From the NCBI GenBank assembly GCA_027475525.1, contig JAMWFC010000023.1:1-64000 (forward strand): DNA of 64,000 bases, given 5' to 3'. The notes beneath the pieces were generated by a model. That model was not told the DNA's origin. It saw nothing but the letters and a program-made list of their open reading frames with translations, and did not search any database. The stretch is from Macrolepiota albuminosa. Lineage: Eukaryota; Basidiomycota; Agaricomycetes; Agaricales; Agaricaceae. This document shows, in pieces, positions 34,797-46,900 of the stretch (position 1 is the stretch's first letter; each line of letters starts with the position of its first letter). A program made the translations under genes and the position numbers.

Positions 34797-37751
34797 ATGG
34801 TCAAAACTCTCTGCACAAAGGCGACAACCATGCCAGTCGAGACACCCCCAAATATGGACCCACCTATGGAAATCCAAGATGCCTTGACAGCCTCTCCTCA
34901 CAGCGATATGACCACCGAACCGCAACAACATACTCAAATGACGGACGAAGCCTTTCCTCCTCTACCTACCAGGGAACCAGTCGTAGGAGCATCAGCTCCC
35001 AATGCACCTGCAGGCAGGGTAAGACTGGTCTTTGGAAGAAATCGACAGAGGGACCATGAGACTGCTAAACGCTGATGACGCCAACTGTGGTTGGGTGCGC
35101 TGGACGTATACGCAGTACAACGCCGTCTCCAGCGCTTGGCGTATGTAGTTGTGAGGAGTCCTGACAGGGTCCCGGTGTGCTCGAGTGGAGGTAGTAAAAC
35201 GATGCGCTAGATTGTAGCGCTTTGGGGGCTACCTGGCAGACGGTTAGCGTCGTGGTTTAGGCAAAGATATTGGAGAAAAGACGAGTAGCGCAGCGTATTG
35301 TGCCCGTAAGTGGCACCGTAAACGATGAAGACGAGATAGACGGAGCTAGCGCCCGACTTAGTGACGAAGTCGGAGGAGGCTAGCGCGAGTTGAACGCTAA
35401 GTGTAACTGTGTGTTCGAGGGGTTACGATTCGTTGTTATATACATGAAAAGTAGCTATTTTATATACAGTGCGCTACCGTGTTTGCCAAGATACAAGTCC
35501 ATCTGCGGCGCTACCTCCTAGCGCCTCTCCTCGTGGCTTACTCTAACGGCGACCTGTCAACGGCGACCTTGTGCACATGGCTGACGGCGACCAACGGCGT
35601 TATGACCCACGGCGACCTGCGGTGACTCTATATTGACTTAGAGTTGTACGAGTCTGCTCACTTTTCTATAACTCCGATTGGCCAGGCTGTTCCGGGGTAT
35701 GGTCGGAAAATCCTCGACAGACGCCGTGAGCGCTAATGTCAGCGCTACTCATTGTATTAGTTCCTGTCAGGTCCAGATGTCGGATTTAAGTATATCCAGT
35801 GCCGCCGTCATTGATCCCTTTAGACTTCTGATTGAAGTGCCTCGTCCAATGGCAGCGCCTGCTGCTGGCTCCTTCTGGAAGTGATCGGGGTTTAGTTATA
35901 GTCCTCTCCCGCCGTTGTGTTAGCGCTATACGTTATGAGCCTCCTTTGTCCTTGGGCTAGGTGAAAGGAGTGCGCTGTAGGCCTGGTAGCTAGGGGTTAG
36001 GATAAGTTTCCACATCCTGTAGTAATTTGCCAGAGCTAGAGCTGCTCTATATTCCCAACTGGTCGCTAGAGTCCTGAATACGTCAAGTGTCGGTTGGCCT
36101 ATAATGTCCCTTGATGTGCTCAGTCCGAGTAGAAGCCTATCAACGCCCGCAGCTCCTGAGCCCCATGAAGGACAGAACTCCAAAGAGACATATCTCTGAA
36201 GCGGACCCTCCCATGTCATCACCTGAGATCTTGGACGTAGGGATAGACATTTACTCCACGAATGAGACCAGGCCCCAGATCACTTGTGGCATTGAGGAAC
36301 AGACCTTGAGCAGAGCAGGTACCCCAGGAACCACATCGAGGCATGAGCCCAATAAAGGCCCCATGGGAGAGACGAACAGGATAACGGGGAACGCCAATGT
36401 CAATGATTTGGGTACTCAGAGGGACCCTATGGAAATCGATGAAGAATACTTTGACCAGAGCAACACAGCAGTTGCCGATAATGAATGGGACGCAATTCTG
36501 CAAGACTCCCCATTAACACAACACCTTGCAAGCACCCCGTTCCACTTCAGTGGCCTCTCCCAGACAAACGAACAGTCGAACATGACCTCCCCACGCACAG
36601 GAGGCAAGACCACAGAGAAAGCCATGTGAGCCAATCCCAATAACCCCTCCACCCCCACCAACCGAGCCAGAAGAAGGACGGAGAATGAGAGTATATACAG
36701 GGACACCAAGAGTGAGGATCATGTCACCACCAACTCTGCTGGTCTTCAGAGAACTGCGACGCCAAATGGAGGATGGCCCACGATCCATTTGGACGTGAAC
36801 CCACTCGACAATGTTGTTCCCTCCCAAGTCACTGCATGGAAAAAGATCACAACCGGCAAGCTCTGGGCTAGAGCCTTCAGGGGCAGATACGAAGCCAACA
36901 GTCTGGGAACGGTGGACAAAACACGAGCGCTCATAAAGAGCCTAGTTCGAGTGGAAAACGATGTTTCACTGGGAGTCTCCTTCCCTCAACAAGTACGTGC
37001 AACGGACTCAGACCGCTTTCCCACCCCATACCACATGTTTGTTTCTGGCCTCACACCACCCCAGGTCGAGTACTTGACGAACCTTGAAGTAGTATCTACG
37101 AAGGAAATTACAGTTATTTTTAAGCCGTTTAAGGACCGCCGTCCCTCCTTTGTTCTCACCATATATGGTCTCACGTTCAACGACTCTCCAGAGGCACATC
37201 AGGCCGTCACCGACCTTGTGAAATCCTGCATCAAGGACTCGGAGGACATTATGAAGCACATAATGGAATGCGCTCCAAACTTAAAGGACAGGGTGATGAA
37301 TGACATTTTAAACAACATCTTGGCGAAGTTTCTGAATGTGAAGAGGAGCTATGCTAAAGGGGGCGATTTCAGAGGATGGAACATTTTCGTACACCACTCC
37401 TACCTCTCAGACGAAGACCACATCAAACTTATCCAGCTAATGAGGACGTGTACATTCCCATCGGCCACAGCGGGTTTCGGTATACCCCTTCAGGGCAAAG
37501 ACACACTCCTGTGCGTCAACTGTAAGTTGATCGACCATGACATGCCCAACTGCCCCTTCCCGGACCTACCAGGCTGGCTAGGGTATAAGACTCCCCCAGA
37601 ACAACAAAACCAGGCCTCTGCGAGGGCGTACGGCGATGGCATTGCTAGTAGCAACGACAACTACATGGGCTATAGAGGCAGAGGCAGAGGTAGAGGGGGT
37701 AGAGGTGGAAGACCCTATGGCTGTCGTAGTTTCAGAGGACAATGGCTGTAG
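34797..37751 (+). pseudogene. LINE ORF1 (gag-like, zinc knuckle), interrupted
   Basis: ORF1 starts at 34797 and is interrupted after 35072 by a 1.07 kb insertion. It resumes in the same frame at 36147. Without the insert it would be about 627 codons with one internal TGA at 36627-36629. The C-terminal part (from about 36789) has a basic nucleic-acid-binding region and a CCHC knuckle, CVNCKLIDHDMPNC (C-x2-C-x4-H-x4-C). It ends with an Arg/Gly-rich tail (GRGRGRGGRGGR) like an RGG box. ORF1 proteins of this type coat LINE RNA and act as chaperones. Confidence 0.8.
35073..36142. mobile_element. putative solo LTR inserted in LINE ORF1
   Basis: The insert starts TGATGA and ends TATCA. It is flanked by ACGC (35069-35072 and 36143-36146), or by AACGC if the last A is counted outside. 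Removing insert plus one repeat rejoins ORF1 in frame. TG...CA ends with imperfect terminal inversion suggest a solo LTR of about 1.07 kb. It has TATA-like sequences near 35440-35470 and no coding region I recognise. Orientation is undetermined. Confidence 0.6.
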
Positions 37752-38639
37752 TTTAAGATGACATTATTACGTTACCAATATCCACCGTAAATTCAATGAA
37801 TGAACCTGGTTAACATCTGAGAATAATTTAAGCAAGTAGAAACAGACGATGATTAGGATCTCTGAGAGTGCTACCATGCACAGCAAGTGGGTTTTGCTGG
37901 CATTGGATGTCAAGTAAGCAAATGTGGTGAAGTGTCTGAAATATATTGGCCATACGTGGTACATGTAAGTCATGAATCCAAGTCGAAAGACAAAAAACGG
38001 CAGTCTATAAAAAGTAGAGGAAGGTGCCATGCAGCAGTCCTGCTTAAGCTAAGAGGCTAAGAAAGGGAACCCCACATACCCATCTGATCCCTCAAAGCAA
38101 CGTTCCCCTTGAACACCTGGGAAAAGTGTTCACCCCGAGCTAGCATGGTTGGCTACTCGGTAAGTCTTACCAACCACATCTACAGCACTTAACACACAAA
38201 ACGGTCTAATATTATCTGTAAATGGCTCAAACCTCCCTGTCTCCAGAGAGCCAAGAGAGACCGCCACCACTCCGGCCATTAGCACTGGAGATGGGGAGTA
38301 CGGAGGTGGATTGAATGTCCATAACGTGTCAAATAGCTTAATACAAAGGAACGGTCAAGCTTTGTTCTCAACGCAAGATAGTTTCTTAAATACAGCATCG
38401 TGCACGCAAGAAGAAATTAGCTCGCGTTCAATGCAGCAATGGATAGCAGTGACTCCAATTAATATACGTGCGGAGTCCACAGAACATAACTGATGGGATT
38501 ACTATGAAACGGAGGAAAGTACAGGGGAGGATCAGACAATGCAAACAGAACCTGGGATATGGAATAATCATACCCAGACAACCCGCACGTACAATGCCAA
38601 TGGAGATCAACAGATCCCCCCAGTGCAGGTCACAGCCTG
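37752..38639 (+). other. LINE region between ORF1 and ORF2
   Basis: About 0.9 kb follows the ORF1 stop. It contains only short frames, the clearest near 38230-38310 with Pro/Arg-rich sequence. It is either a long inter-ORF spacer or the eroded N-terminus of ORF2. Confidence 0.45.
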
Positions 38640-38739
38640 AGATAGTCAAAACCCAACACCGAATAGCATATCTCTCAAGCACACAAAGGCGGCACTACGT
38701 ATCGGCTCACTTAATATAAGGGGTTTCAGAAATGCCGAA

Positions 38740-40092
38740 ATGCCTAGAAATGAGAATAAATGGAACCATATGAATCAAGTGATTAGGGATAAGAAAATAG
38801 GAATTCTCGCAATACAGGAAGCTCACCTAACAAACAGCCATAAACATGATGTGGAGCTTCTTTTCGGCAAAAGAATGAAAATATTTCACTCCCCAGACCC
38901 AGTTAACCCAACTGGACGTGGTGGTGTAGCAATAGTCCTGAACCAAAATCTGATTAATGTGCAAGGAGCTGAAATGAAAGTAGTGGTCCCCGGTAGAGCC
39001 ATTTTGGTCAGAGTAAACTGGCATAGAAGCGAGGTGATAAATATCCTCACCTTATATGCTCCAAACGTTACCGACAGTGATGGTGAGGAAAATGGTGCTT
39101 TCTGGTCAACTCTGAGGAATTTTTTCGTTACAAACCCAAGAATACAAGTGGATATAATGACAGGCGACTTTAACATGGTGGAGGACGCACAAGACAGGTC
39201 CCCCGCAAGGGAAGACCCAACGGAAGCAACAGAAGCTTTCGACAGACTAAAACAGACTCTGTATATGCGAGATGCATGGAGGGATGCCTTCCCCACAAAT
39301 AGGCTATTCTCCTACATACAGGACTCAACGTCATCCATGTCAAGGATAGATAGAGTATACATGACTGACCCTATCTCTATCTCAGCAAGAGATTGGAAGA
39401 TCTCTCTGACAGGTATCCCAGGCACAGACCATCACCTAACCACGGTACAAATAGCACATGCGGATGCACCGGTGGTAGGAAGGGGTAGGTGGACCCTAAA
39501 GAACAATATACTAAGAGACAGTAAATTTAGAAAGCATGTTATCACCTCGGGAGCTGAGGCTCTGAGTGAGATCAAGGCCTTAGGAAACGGACGTCTGGCA
39601 ACAGCCAACGCTCAGACAATCTACATGAAATGGAAAGGCAGCCTCCTAGACTTTGTGAAAGGGAGAGAAAAAACCCTTGTCCCCAAGTACATAGCAGAAG
39701 AAAAGTCAATCAGAGATGAACTGAAGAGTAAGCTAGAAGACCCTGACCTAGACAGCGAGGAAAAAAGAGTGATAGTAAAGGAATTAACAAAAAGTTTGGA
39801 TTCCCTCGAAAGAAAGTACCATATGACTAAACGCGAAAAGATTAAAATAAAAAACAGACTAGAAGGTAAAACTATGTGCAAGTTTTGGACTACCTCAAGC
39901 AAACAAGCGCAACCCAGAGACCTGATCTATGCATTAAAAAAAAACAGCCTGAACCCAAATGAGCCAATATACGAAAACAACTCTGTAAAGATGGCTGAGC
40001 TGGCAAGGAATTACCACAATAACCTCCAATATAAGCGCAGGGATGTTCCGGTATATATGAGGGAAGAGAAAATACAGGAAGTCCTAAGCAAG
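38740..40092 (+). pseudogene. LINE ORF2, 5' part: AP endonuclease region
   Basis: The frame is open from about 38640, and the first Met is at 38740. Just upstream, LRIGSLNIRGF is the usual start of the apurinic endonuclease domain. Next come ILAIQEAHLT (catalytic Glu), NILTLYAPN, MTGDFNMVED (Asp/Asn), SRIDRVYM and PGTDHHLTTV (Asp-His), so all endonuclease motifs are present. A charged helical linker follows. The Ty3 element interrupts after codon 451. The next codon is at 51773, in frame. Confidence 0.85.
40088..40092. repeat. Ty3 target-site duplication, left copy
   Basis: GCAAG is repeated at 51768-51772 directly outside the other LTR, marking a 5-bp staggered insertion. Confidence 0.93.
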
Positions 40093-40326
40093 TGTAACGA
40101 AGTTACAGGGATTGTGAGAGCTTAGGTTCACACTGCACAAAATCAGACCAGTCCGGTCTATTGACTATGTAGTATAAACACAAAATAAGCTGCTTTGTAA
40201 GCAGCAGGGTAAACTAATTATATACTAATGTAAATAATATTATATTATAATAAATATAATATAATATTTACTACTATACAGTAAGTAAAGCTATGTGGCC
40301 AACGCCACATAGCGGACTACGCTACA
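40093..40326 (-). repeat. 3' LTR of the Ty3 element
   Basis: A 234-bp LTR with TG...CA ends. It contains several perfect inverted repeats, including TGTAAC-GAA-GTTACA at its very edge and CTATGTGGC-CAAC-GCCACATAG (9-bp arms). It differs from the other LTR by two transitions. Confidence 0.95.
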
Positions 40327-40335
40327 CACCCCCCA
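40327..40335 (-). promoter_or_regulatory. polypurine tract of the Ty3 element
   Basis: On the minus strand TGGGGGGTG lies directly before the 3' LTR, the expected primer site for plus-strand DNA synthesis. Confidence 0.8.
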
Positions 40336-42588
40336 ATCAGACCGAGCTACGGTCTTGAGATAATACGACGGTCATGCCGTCGGTAAGTCTGGGACGGGGG
40401 CAATGGGAGAGTCCCCAGGCTCCCGGAATGGATCGGCAGTCGCGTCGTCCATGTCGTAGTCAAGGAGTTCATCCTCGGGTGTGGGCGCGTAGGAAGTACC
40501 CGAAGGCCCTGCTACTGGCAGGGAATCGTCATAGTCCCGGAGGGGGGACAGTGTGAGATTGGGGTCGATGGTCGACCCCGGGACAGGTGGTTGGGGATCA
40601 GGCAGATCCCCGGTGTCGGACGGGTACTGGCGCGTCCAGATTTCGCGGGCATGAATGTCTTGCCCGATGAAGAGGTACATCCCCTTGGCGAGCGCGTCGT
40701 CGTATGCACGACGACTGTCCTGCTGCTGGAGCATCAGGTGTTGGCGATCGCCAATGGTGGCCTTGCGCCACCCATCCCACTGAGGGATGGACTGGGGTGT
40801 ACCGTAGTGGTCGAGGTCTTGTAGCCTCTCGTCGTCGATAGCAGCCGCCTCGTTGTAGAGCCAGCTGTCGCTGAAGAATAGATGGGCCAAATAGGTGACC
40901 CCATAAGTATACGCGTGGTCAGCCCAGCTGACCGGAATTTGATTGTGAAGAAGGACGCGTAACACGTCTGAAGTGGTGAACATGGAAGCTGACGCTTCTG
41001 GAATGTCCACAGCCCGAACCTCAAAGATAGGGTCGTTGGCGTGGAGGGGCTCAAAGACTTGTCCCGTGGCCGCCTCGTACTCAGCCACGGCCTCTTTGTA
41101 GAGGCCTGGCCTGGCGAAGACGTAGGCAAGGTACTTGTGTACCGTGGCCTTGAAGGGGCGGCTGGTGCTGAGGGCGCGTACAAGCGCAAACCCAAAGAGG
41201 CTGCGCCAATGAATGTGCATGGCCCGGTCCATGGCCAGACCGGTCCACACGTTGGACGTCCCAGGACGTCCATAGAGGAGGGTGTATGAGCCCAGGTAGT
41301 CCAAAGCAAATGGTTGCTTTGGATCAGGGGGGGTAAGGCCGACGAAGGCAATTTTCCCTCCCTCTTTGCGGCAATAGAGCCGCAACGGCATGATCATTTG
41401 CGGGACGTTCTCCTGCTCCTCTGGACTCGCGAAGGGTACCGCAATAGTCCTATACTCGACCTCGTCGAGTAAATGAGACATAGCTCTGTCTCGGGCCGTA
41501 GGGTGGCAGTTGAGCGCCACCCGCTTGAATTCGTTGAGCAAGAGGTAGCCCAACTGATGCTGACGAAGCGGCGTAAACTGGTTGTTAACCAGTGCATGAA
41601 GTCTGCGGACTTTTCGAGGACTGCGGGGAAACCCGCGAGGTGCCACTTGGTACACCTTACTGTTGTGGGGCATCGCCGCGGCATTGCCCTGTTTATCGTC
41701 CTCAAAGGACCTGGCTGCGCGGGCTTCTTGCCCGACGAAGATGGTATTGGTCATTGGTGACCAATAGAATTGGGGAGCTAACCCCGCGCCAAAGAATGAG
41801 TTTTGGCGCTCAATAGTGTGATCTCGATAGATCACAACACCGAGTGCATCAGGGATGCGCCCGGTTTGGTCCTCGAGGAGGGCAGCTCCTCGCTTGGCGC
41901 TATCCTGCGCCCGACGTTCCATCTTGGCCTGTCGATTGCTGTTGCGCTGTTCACGTGCCATACATTGTGCCGCCGTTTCGTGCGGCACAGGAGATTCCAT
42001 ATGAGCCTCTTCAGGCTCCTCATACCAATCGTCGTCGGAGGGCGGAGATGGCAGCCTCTCCGGCTCCGACTTCTCAGACTGTGGGTCCATAGCCCACACA
42101 CACCGCGGGAGTTGGGCTGGCAGGCCCTCTACCAGTATGGCGGGTAAAAAGGGGATGTTAGCCCCTGGGGCCCCTTTCGGGGCATCCTCAGGGAAGTGCA
42201 CGTTGATGTACGCGTGCCCTTCCGGTTGCTTACTCCGACGATCCTTTCAGGGTAGTGAGGCCTTAGCCTCGGTGGGGCATGTGCTCACGGCCCTGGAACT
42301 CTGCTCCCCAGAGTACGTGGTGGAAACCACGGATACTGGTCGCGAAGACACGACCTCAGACGCGCCGCTTGCAAGGCGCTGGATAAGCCGGGGAGTGGCT
42401 GGAGCAGGAACATCTTCATAGGGGAGGATGTCCCATCCTAGGCCGGCCTCCCGGCCGGGGGCAGCAACGCTTGACTTAATTGAGCAGGAGGGCGTGTCCT
42501 CCACTCCTTGCCAATGCGCCCTTTTGCTGGAGTCGGTGTCCCGACTCGGGGGTGTAGTCTGCCGCTTACGAGCGGCCAAAAGGGCAAG

Positions 42589-42742
42589 GAGATCAGTTTT
42601 GCGCTGAGCACGCATATGATCCATGTCGTCCATCATCCGGCAGATGAGGACGACTGCCTCCGCATGAGATCAGTTTTGCGCTGAGCACGCATATGATCCA
42701 TGTCGTCCATCATCCGGCAGATGAGGACGACTGCCTCTGCAT
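42589..42742. repeat. 77-bp period tandem duplication 4 (Ty3)
   Basis: Two copies of a 77-mer with a single C/T difference (42661 versus 42738). It shifts the third coding region's frame. Confidence 0.95.
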
Positions 42743-42799
42743 CGCAGAGAAATGATGACTCTGTGGGTACATCGTACCCGTTATCTCCCAGACGTTGGA

Positions 42800-42955
42800 G
42801 AAGGGTAGCCAGGACTAAGTCCTGGTTGTGAGTGGGCTCGACAGCCCGTGCTTTTCCTTTGTCGCGTCAAGGACGCGAAGGGTAGCCAGGACTAAGTCCT
42901 GGTTGTGAGTGGGCTCGACAGCCCGTGCTTTTCCTTTGTCGCGTCAAGGACGCGA
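42800..42955. repeat. 77-bp period tandem duplication 5 (Ty3)
   Basis: Perfect copies with period 77 inside the third coding region. Confidence 0.97.
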
Positions 42956-43639
42956 CTCTTCTTCCAAGCTGGGCTCGGATTGGTGCGGCATTTCCAGCCG
43001 CTGTAGCAAGGAGAGCTTGGCCAAGCTCTCCGTCGGCGCATCAGCCGATGAACTGATGCTCTATTCTGTATTGAGAGTTTCTGTACTCTCAATGGCCATG
43101 GTGGCCTGCACGAGGGATGCTTTGCGTCCCTCTAGATTGTCAATTGGTGCTGTGGTCGACAGGGAAATCGACCGGCCTCCCTTGGCTTGCGACTCATGCG
43201 AGTCGCTGTACTGGGGCATTGCGCCCCAAGCCCCCATCCAAGCCGGGGGGTACGGCATCATTACGGGCACACCACCCATCCCAGGGTAGTGCGCCGGGGC
43301 GGTAAACTGGGGAAAAGGATGTGTCCCCAGTTGCCCTGTTGCTGGTACGGGGGCAAGCTGCCTCCATGCCAACGCTGCTTGGGGGCTGACTAGCCCCCTG
43401 TAGGCCTGTTGCTGGAATTGGCCCTCAGTGTGATGTGGCGCATAAGCGCCCGATACTGGTTGTTGGGGCTGATAGCCGCCCACAGGTGCGTTCTGGGACA
43501 TGAAGTTGCCCTGCATGGATTGAAGTGGCGGATAGCCACTGATCACCGGCTGCTGCGGCAGGTAGCCCGCTGCTGGTGGTTGCTGCTGCTGTGGGAAGCC
43601 CACAGCTGGTTGCGATTGTCCCCACTGGGGCGCATTTTG

Positions 43640-43794
43640 GGTCAGCGGGGGAGCCATCTGCCCCCCCCCTTCAGCCGACGGTAAGACCGACGGCGTACTC
43701 TCAAACTGCTGCTGCTGGTCAGCGGGGGAGCCATCTGCCCCCCCCCTTCAGCCGACGGTAAGACCGACGGCGTACTCTCAAACTGCTGCTGCTG
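43640..43794. repeat. 77-bp period tandem duplication 6 (Ty3)
   Basis: Perfect copies with period 77. Collapsing it joins the frame starting at 43824 to the one ending at 43061. Confidence 0.97.
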
Positions 43795-43926
43795 TTTACT
43801 CAAGTCCACGGGCATGCTGTCCATGGTTGGGGAAAAAAGCGAAAAAGAAATTTCGCCTTTTAAGACGTGTTTCAGCCACAGCTGCTGACCAACTCATCCA
43901 AGCCACGATCAGCACTGCCAATCAAA

Positions 43927-46900
43927 TTAAGCGCTGGCACGCTTAACGCCCTTCAACTCCAAATAATGGTCAAGTGCCGCTAACTTGGAGCAATGGGAGT
44001 GTGGCTCCCATGTTGTGTCCCCCAGGGACCAACGTACTTCAAACTCGAGCGTGTTACGCTCAGTCCACCGGTGCCCAATTATGCACTCGACGAACCATTC
44101 GTCATCGTCTCGAGCCCCAAAATCATAGGGGCCCGGGGTTGCCCTGTTAGAGAACAGCGCATCGTCAGACGCGCTGTAAGGTCGCAACAGCGACACATGA
44201 AACTTAGGAATGATGCGTCGTTCCTGTAATGCCAGAGGCAGCTCCAACACGTAGTTGGAGGTACTTGGCTCTGCGTCTAGGACGCGGTATGGGCCTACCC
44301 ACTTCGGGCAGAGTTTACTCGCCCGTCCCTTTGGGAGCTTCAGATTACGCATTGATAGGTAGACCAACGCTCCTACTGCTATTGGCGGGTCCGCTCACCT
44401 ACGGTGATTGGCGTTTTTCGCCTGGAAGACTCGCGCCTCTATGATGGCGTCATGCGCTGCCGCGATGTTCTCCAGGGCCTGCCTGGCGAACTCGACAACT
44501 CCACGGTGAGCCACCGTATCAGCACGAACTTCGTGCAGCATGGAGGGCAAGTACCCTCCATTGAGTTCAAAGGGCGCATACCCTGTGGTATCTGAGATAC
44601 TCGCGTTAATCGCGAACTCAGTGAGTGGACACCAGTCCACCCAGTCCCGTTGGTCAGGGCAAACAACTGCCCTCAAAATCTGACCTATACTGCAGTTAGC
44701 CCGCTCTGTCTGCCCATCCGTTTGAGGATGGAAGGACGTCGACATGAGGAGTCACGCTCCTAGCAGTTTGTGGAGTTCTCTCCACCATTGAGACGTGAAC
44801 TTCGAGTCACGATCGCTCACAATGGTGCTAGGCAGCCCATGCAGCCTAACGATCTCCCTCAGGTAGATCCACGACAGCTCCTTAGCCGTCAGCGTAGTTC
44901 GCACCGGTATGAGGTGCACCATGCTCGTCATGCGGCATATGACTACCCAGAGGTAATCGAACCCTCTGGACTCGGGAAAGGGACCTACAAAGTCCATTCC
45001 GATTGAATCCCAGGGTTTCACCGGCACGGGTAGCTGGTGTAGCTTCCCGGGAGGGGATCCAGGGGGCAACTTTGCCCTCTGACATGCTGCGCATGACGCG
45101 CAAAACTTAGTCACTTCTTGGGCCATACGTGGCCACCAATACCATCTCCGGATGTAGCCCAACGTCTGGGCGGCACCAAAGTGCCCCACCAGGGCATGGG
45201 CCTGGTCCAAGACCCACGTAACAATGGTTCGCGTACGGGGGAGGCATATTACTGCCACCCCTTGACGGTTCTCCATCGTGATGAGTCCACCAGGCTCATG
45301 CCTGAACCGAGGATGGTCGTCAGGATTGGCGATTATCTCGGCGAAGAGAGAATCATTGCCATAGTCCTGCACCACCTCCTGCCAGAAGTCGTCATTGACC
45401 AGGCTAGGAGGCTGGGATGAAGGCAATTCGCCTTCGAGCATCTCCGCAAGCGTAATGGGTACATCGTGGCGCTCGTGCTCTCTAGTGGACGCTGGGTCCA
45501 CGGCTTCATGCTCCTTGAGCAACTGGGCAGCTACGTCCCGCTCTTCACGCTGCTCTCTGAGGTGAGTGCTTCGCCTCCGTTCATTGTCACGCATAGCGCG
45601 TACTTCCAGAACATGCTCCCTGAGCTCCTGGTATCGGTGGAGAGGTAAATCCTCTCCATCAGGGTCTATGCGGCAGTCTGCCTGCACATACTCATGAGGC
45701 TCGTGAGCCTCCCCGACTACATCACTCTCAAAGTAGCGTAACAAGCAGTCTGCCACTTTGTTGAGTTCACCTTTAACATAGGTGATGTCGAACTGGTATC
45801 TCGACATGTAGTCTATCCACCGTCGCTGACGCGGCGACAAGTTCACCTGAGTTTTAAAGAACTCAAGGGCCTTGTAGTCCGTTATGATGTGGATGGGGTA
45901 TCCCATCAGCTTATCCTCCCACTTGAGGAGGGCCTCGAGTATGGCAAGAGTCTCCAGCTCGTGCACCGCATAATTTTGCTGGGCCGTCGTGAACTTCTTC
46001 GACATGAACCCTGCTGGGCGGCACGTCTGCCAGCTGCTTCCCTGGCCATACATGGCTCCGATGCCTGTCTTGGACGCGTCGCAAATGAGCCATATCGGCT
46101 TGTCCCATCTAGGGTCGATTGGTTGAATCACCGGAGTCTTCGTACAGATCCGTTTGACCATCTCGAAGCACCGCTGGTGCAACGGCCTCCAATTGAACGG
46201 TGACCCGTTCTGTGTCATGGCCATAAGTGGCCCAGTATAGGCTGTGACATCGGGCAAGAAGCTCGATATGTAGTTGACAAGGCCAACAAATCGTTGGATG
46301 TCATTGTAGTTTTGGGGTGTGCGCCACTCCCGAATACAATCGAGCTTGTCCTGATCAGGGTGGATACCCCGCTCATCTATGACATGCCCTAGGCAGTCTA
46401 TACTCTGAGCATAGAGCTCACATTTCTTCCACTTCAAGTACAACTTGTACTTGCGCAGTCGTTCGAATACGACTCTGAGGTGCTGCTCATGCTCCTCCAT
46501 AGTATCCGAGTAGATGAATATGTCATCTAAGTAGACGTGCATGAAACGTCCTATTACGTCTCAGAAGATAGAGGTCATTAGCCTCTGGAACGTTGCTGGA
46601 GCATTGCAGTCTCCAATCTGCATTATATTGCTCGTGAATGTACCCATGATTGACGCAAATACGGTCTTGGGTACGTCCTCGGTGCGAATGTGCACCTGCT
46701 CGTAAGCGTCAGTAAGGTCAATCTTTGAGCGATACTTCGCCCGAGCCACGTCTTCCCAGATCACCTCTTGATCTGGTAAAGGAGTTACATCCTTTATGGT
46801 ATTGTCATTGCGCTGACACGCATCAAGAGCTGTTTGAAGGGTTCCATCCTTCTTTGGGATGCACAATAACGGTGCAGCTTGAGCGGTGGTGCATGGGGAC

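Larger units (their letters stand above)
40372..43824 (-). pseudogene. third coding region of the Ty3 element, unknown function
   Basis: After collapsing three 77-bp duplications, one frame runs from 43824 to 40372, about 1,074 codons with two internal stops (TAG at 43061-43063, TGA at 42247-42249). The N-terminal 200 residues are Pro/Gln-rich (for example VGFPQQQQPPAAGYLPQQP). The centre is charged and Ser/Thr-rich. The C-terminal 600 residues look globular, with Trp-rich blocks such as SNVWTGLAMDRAMHIHWRSL and SDSWLYNEAAAIDDERLQDL, and end acidic. I see no signal peptide or membrane span, so an envelope protein is unlikely. Its place after integrase, in the same orientation and with the same hairpin-rich base pattern as gag-pol, shows that it belongs to the element. 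No family recognised. Confidence 0.75.

Noticed and set aside
40372..42201. Third Ty3 coding region as an envelope gene
   Set aside because: No signal peptide, membrane span or cysteine-rich ectodomain is visible. Position alone is not enough.
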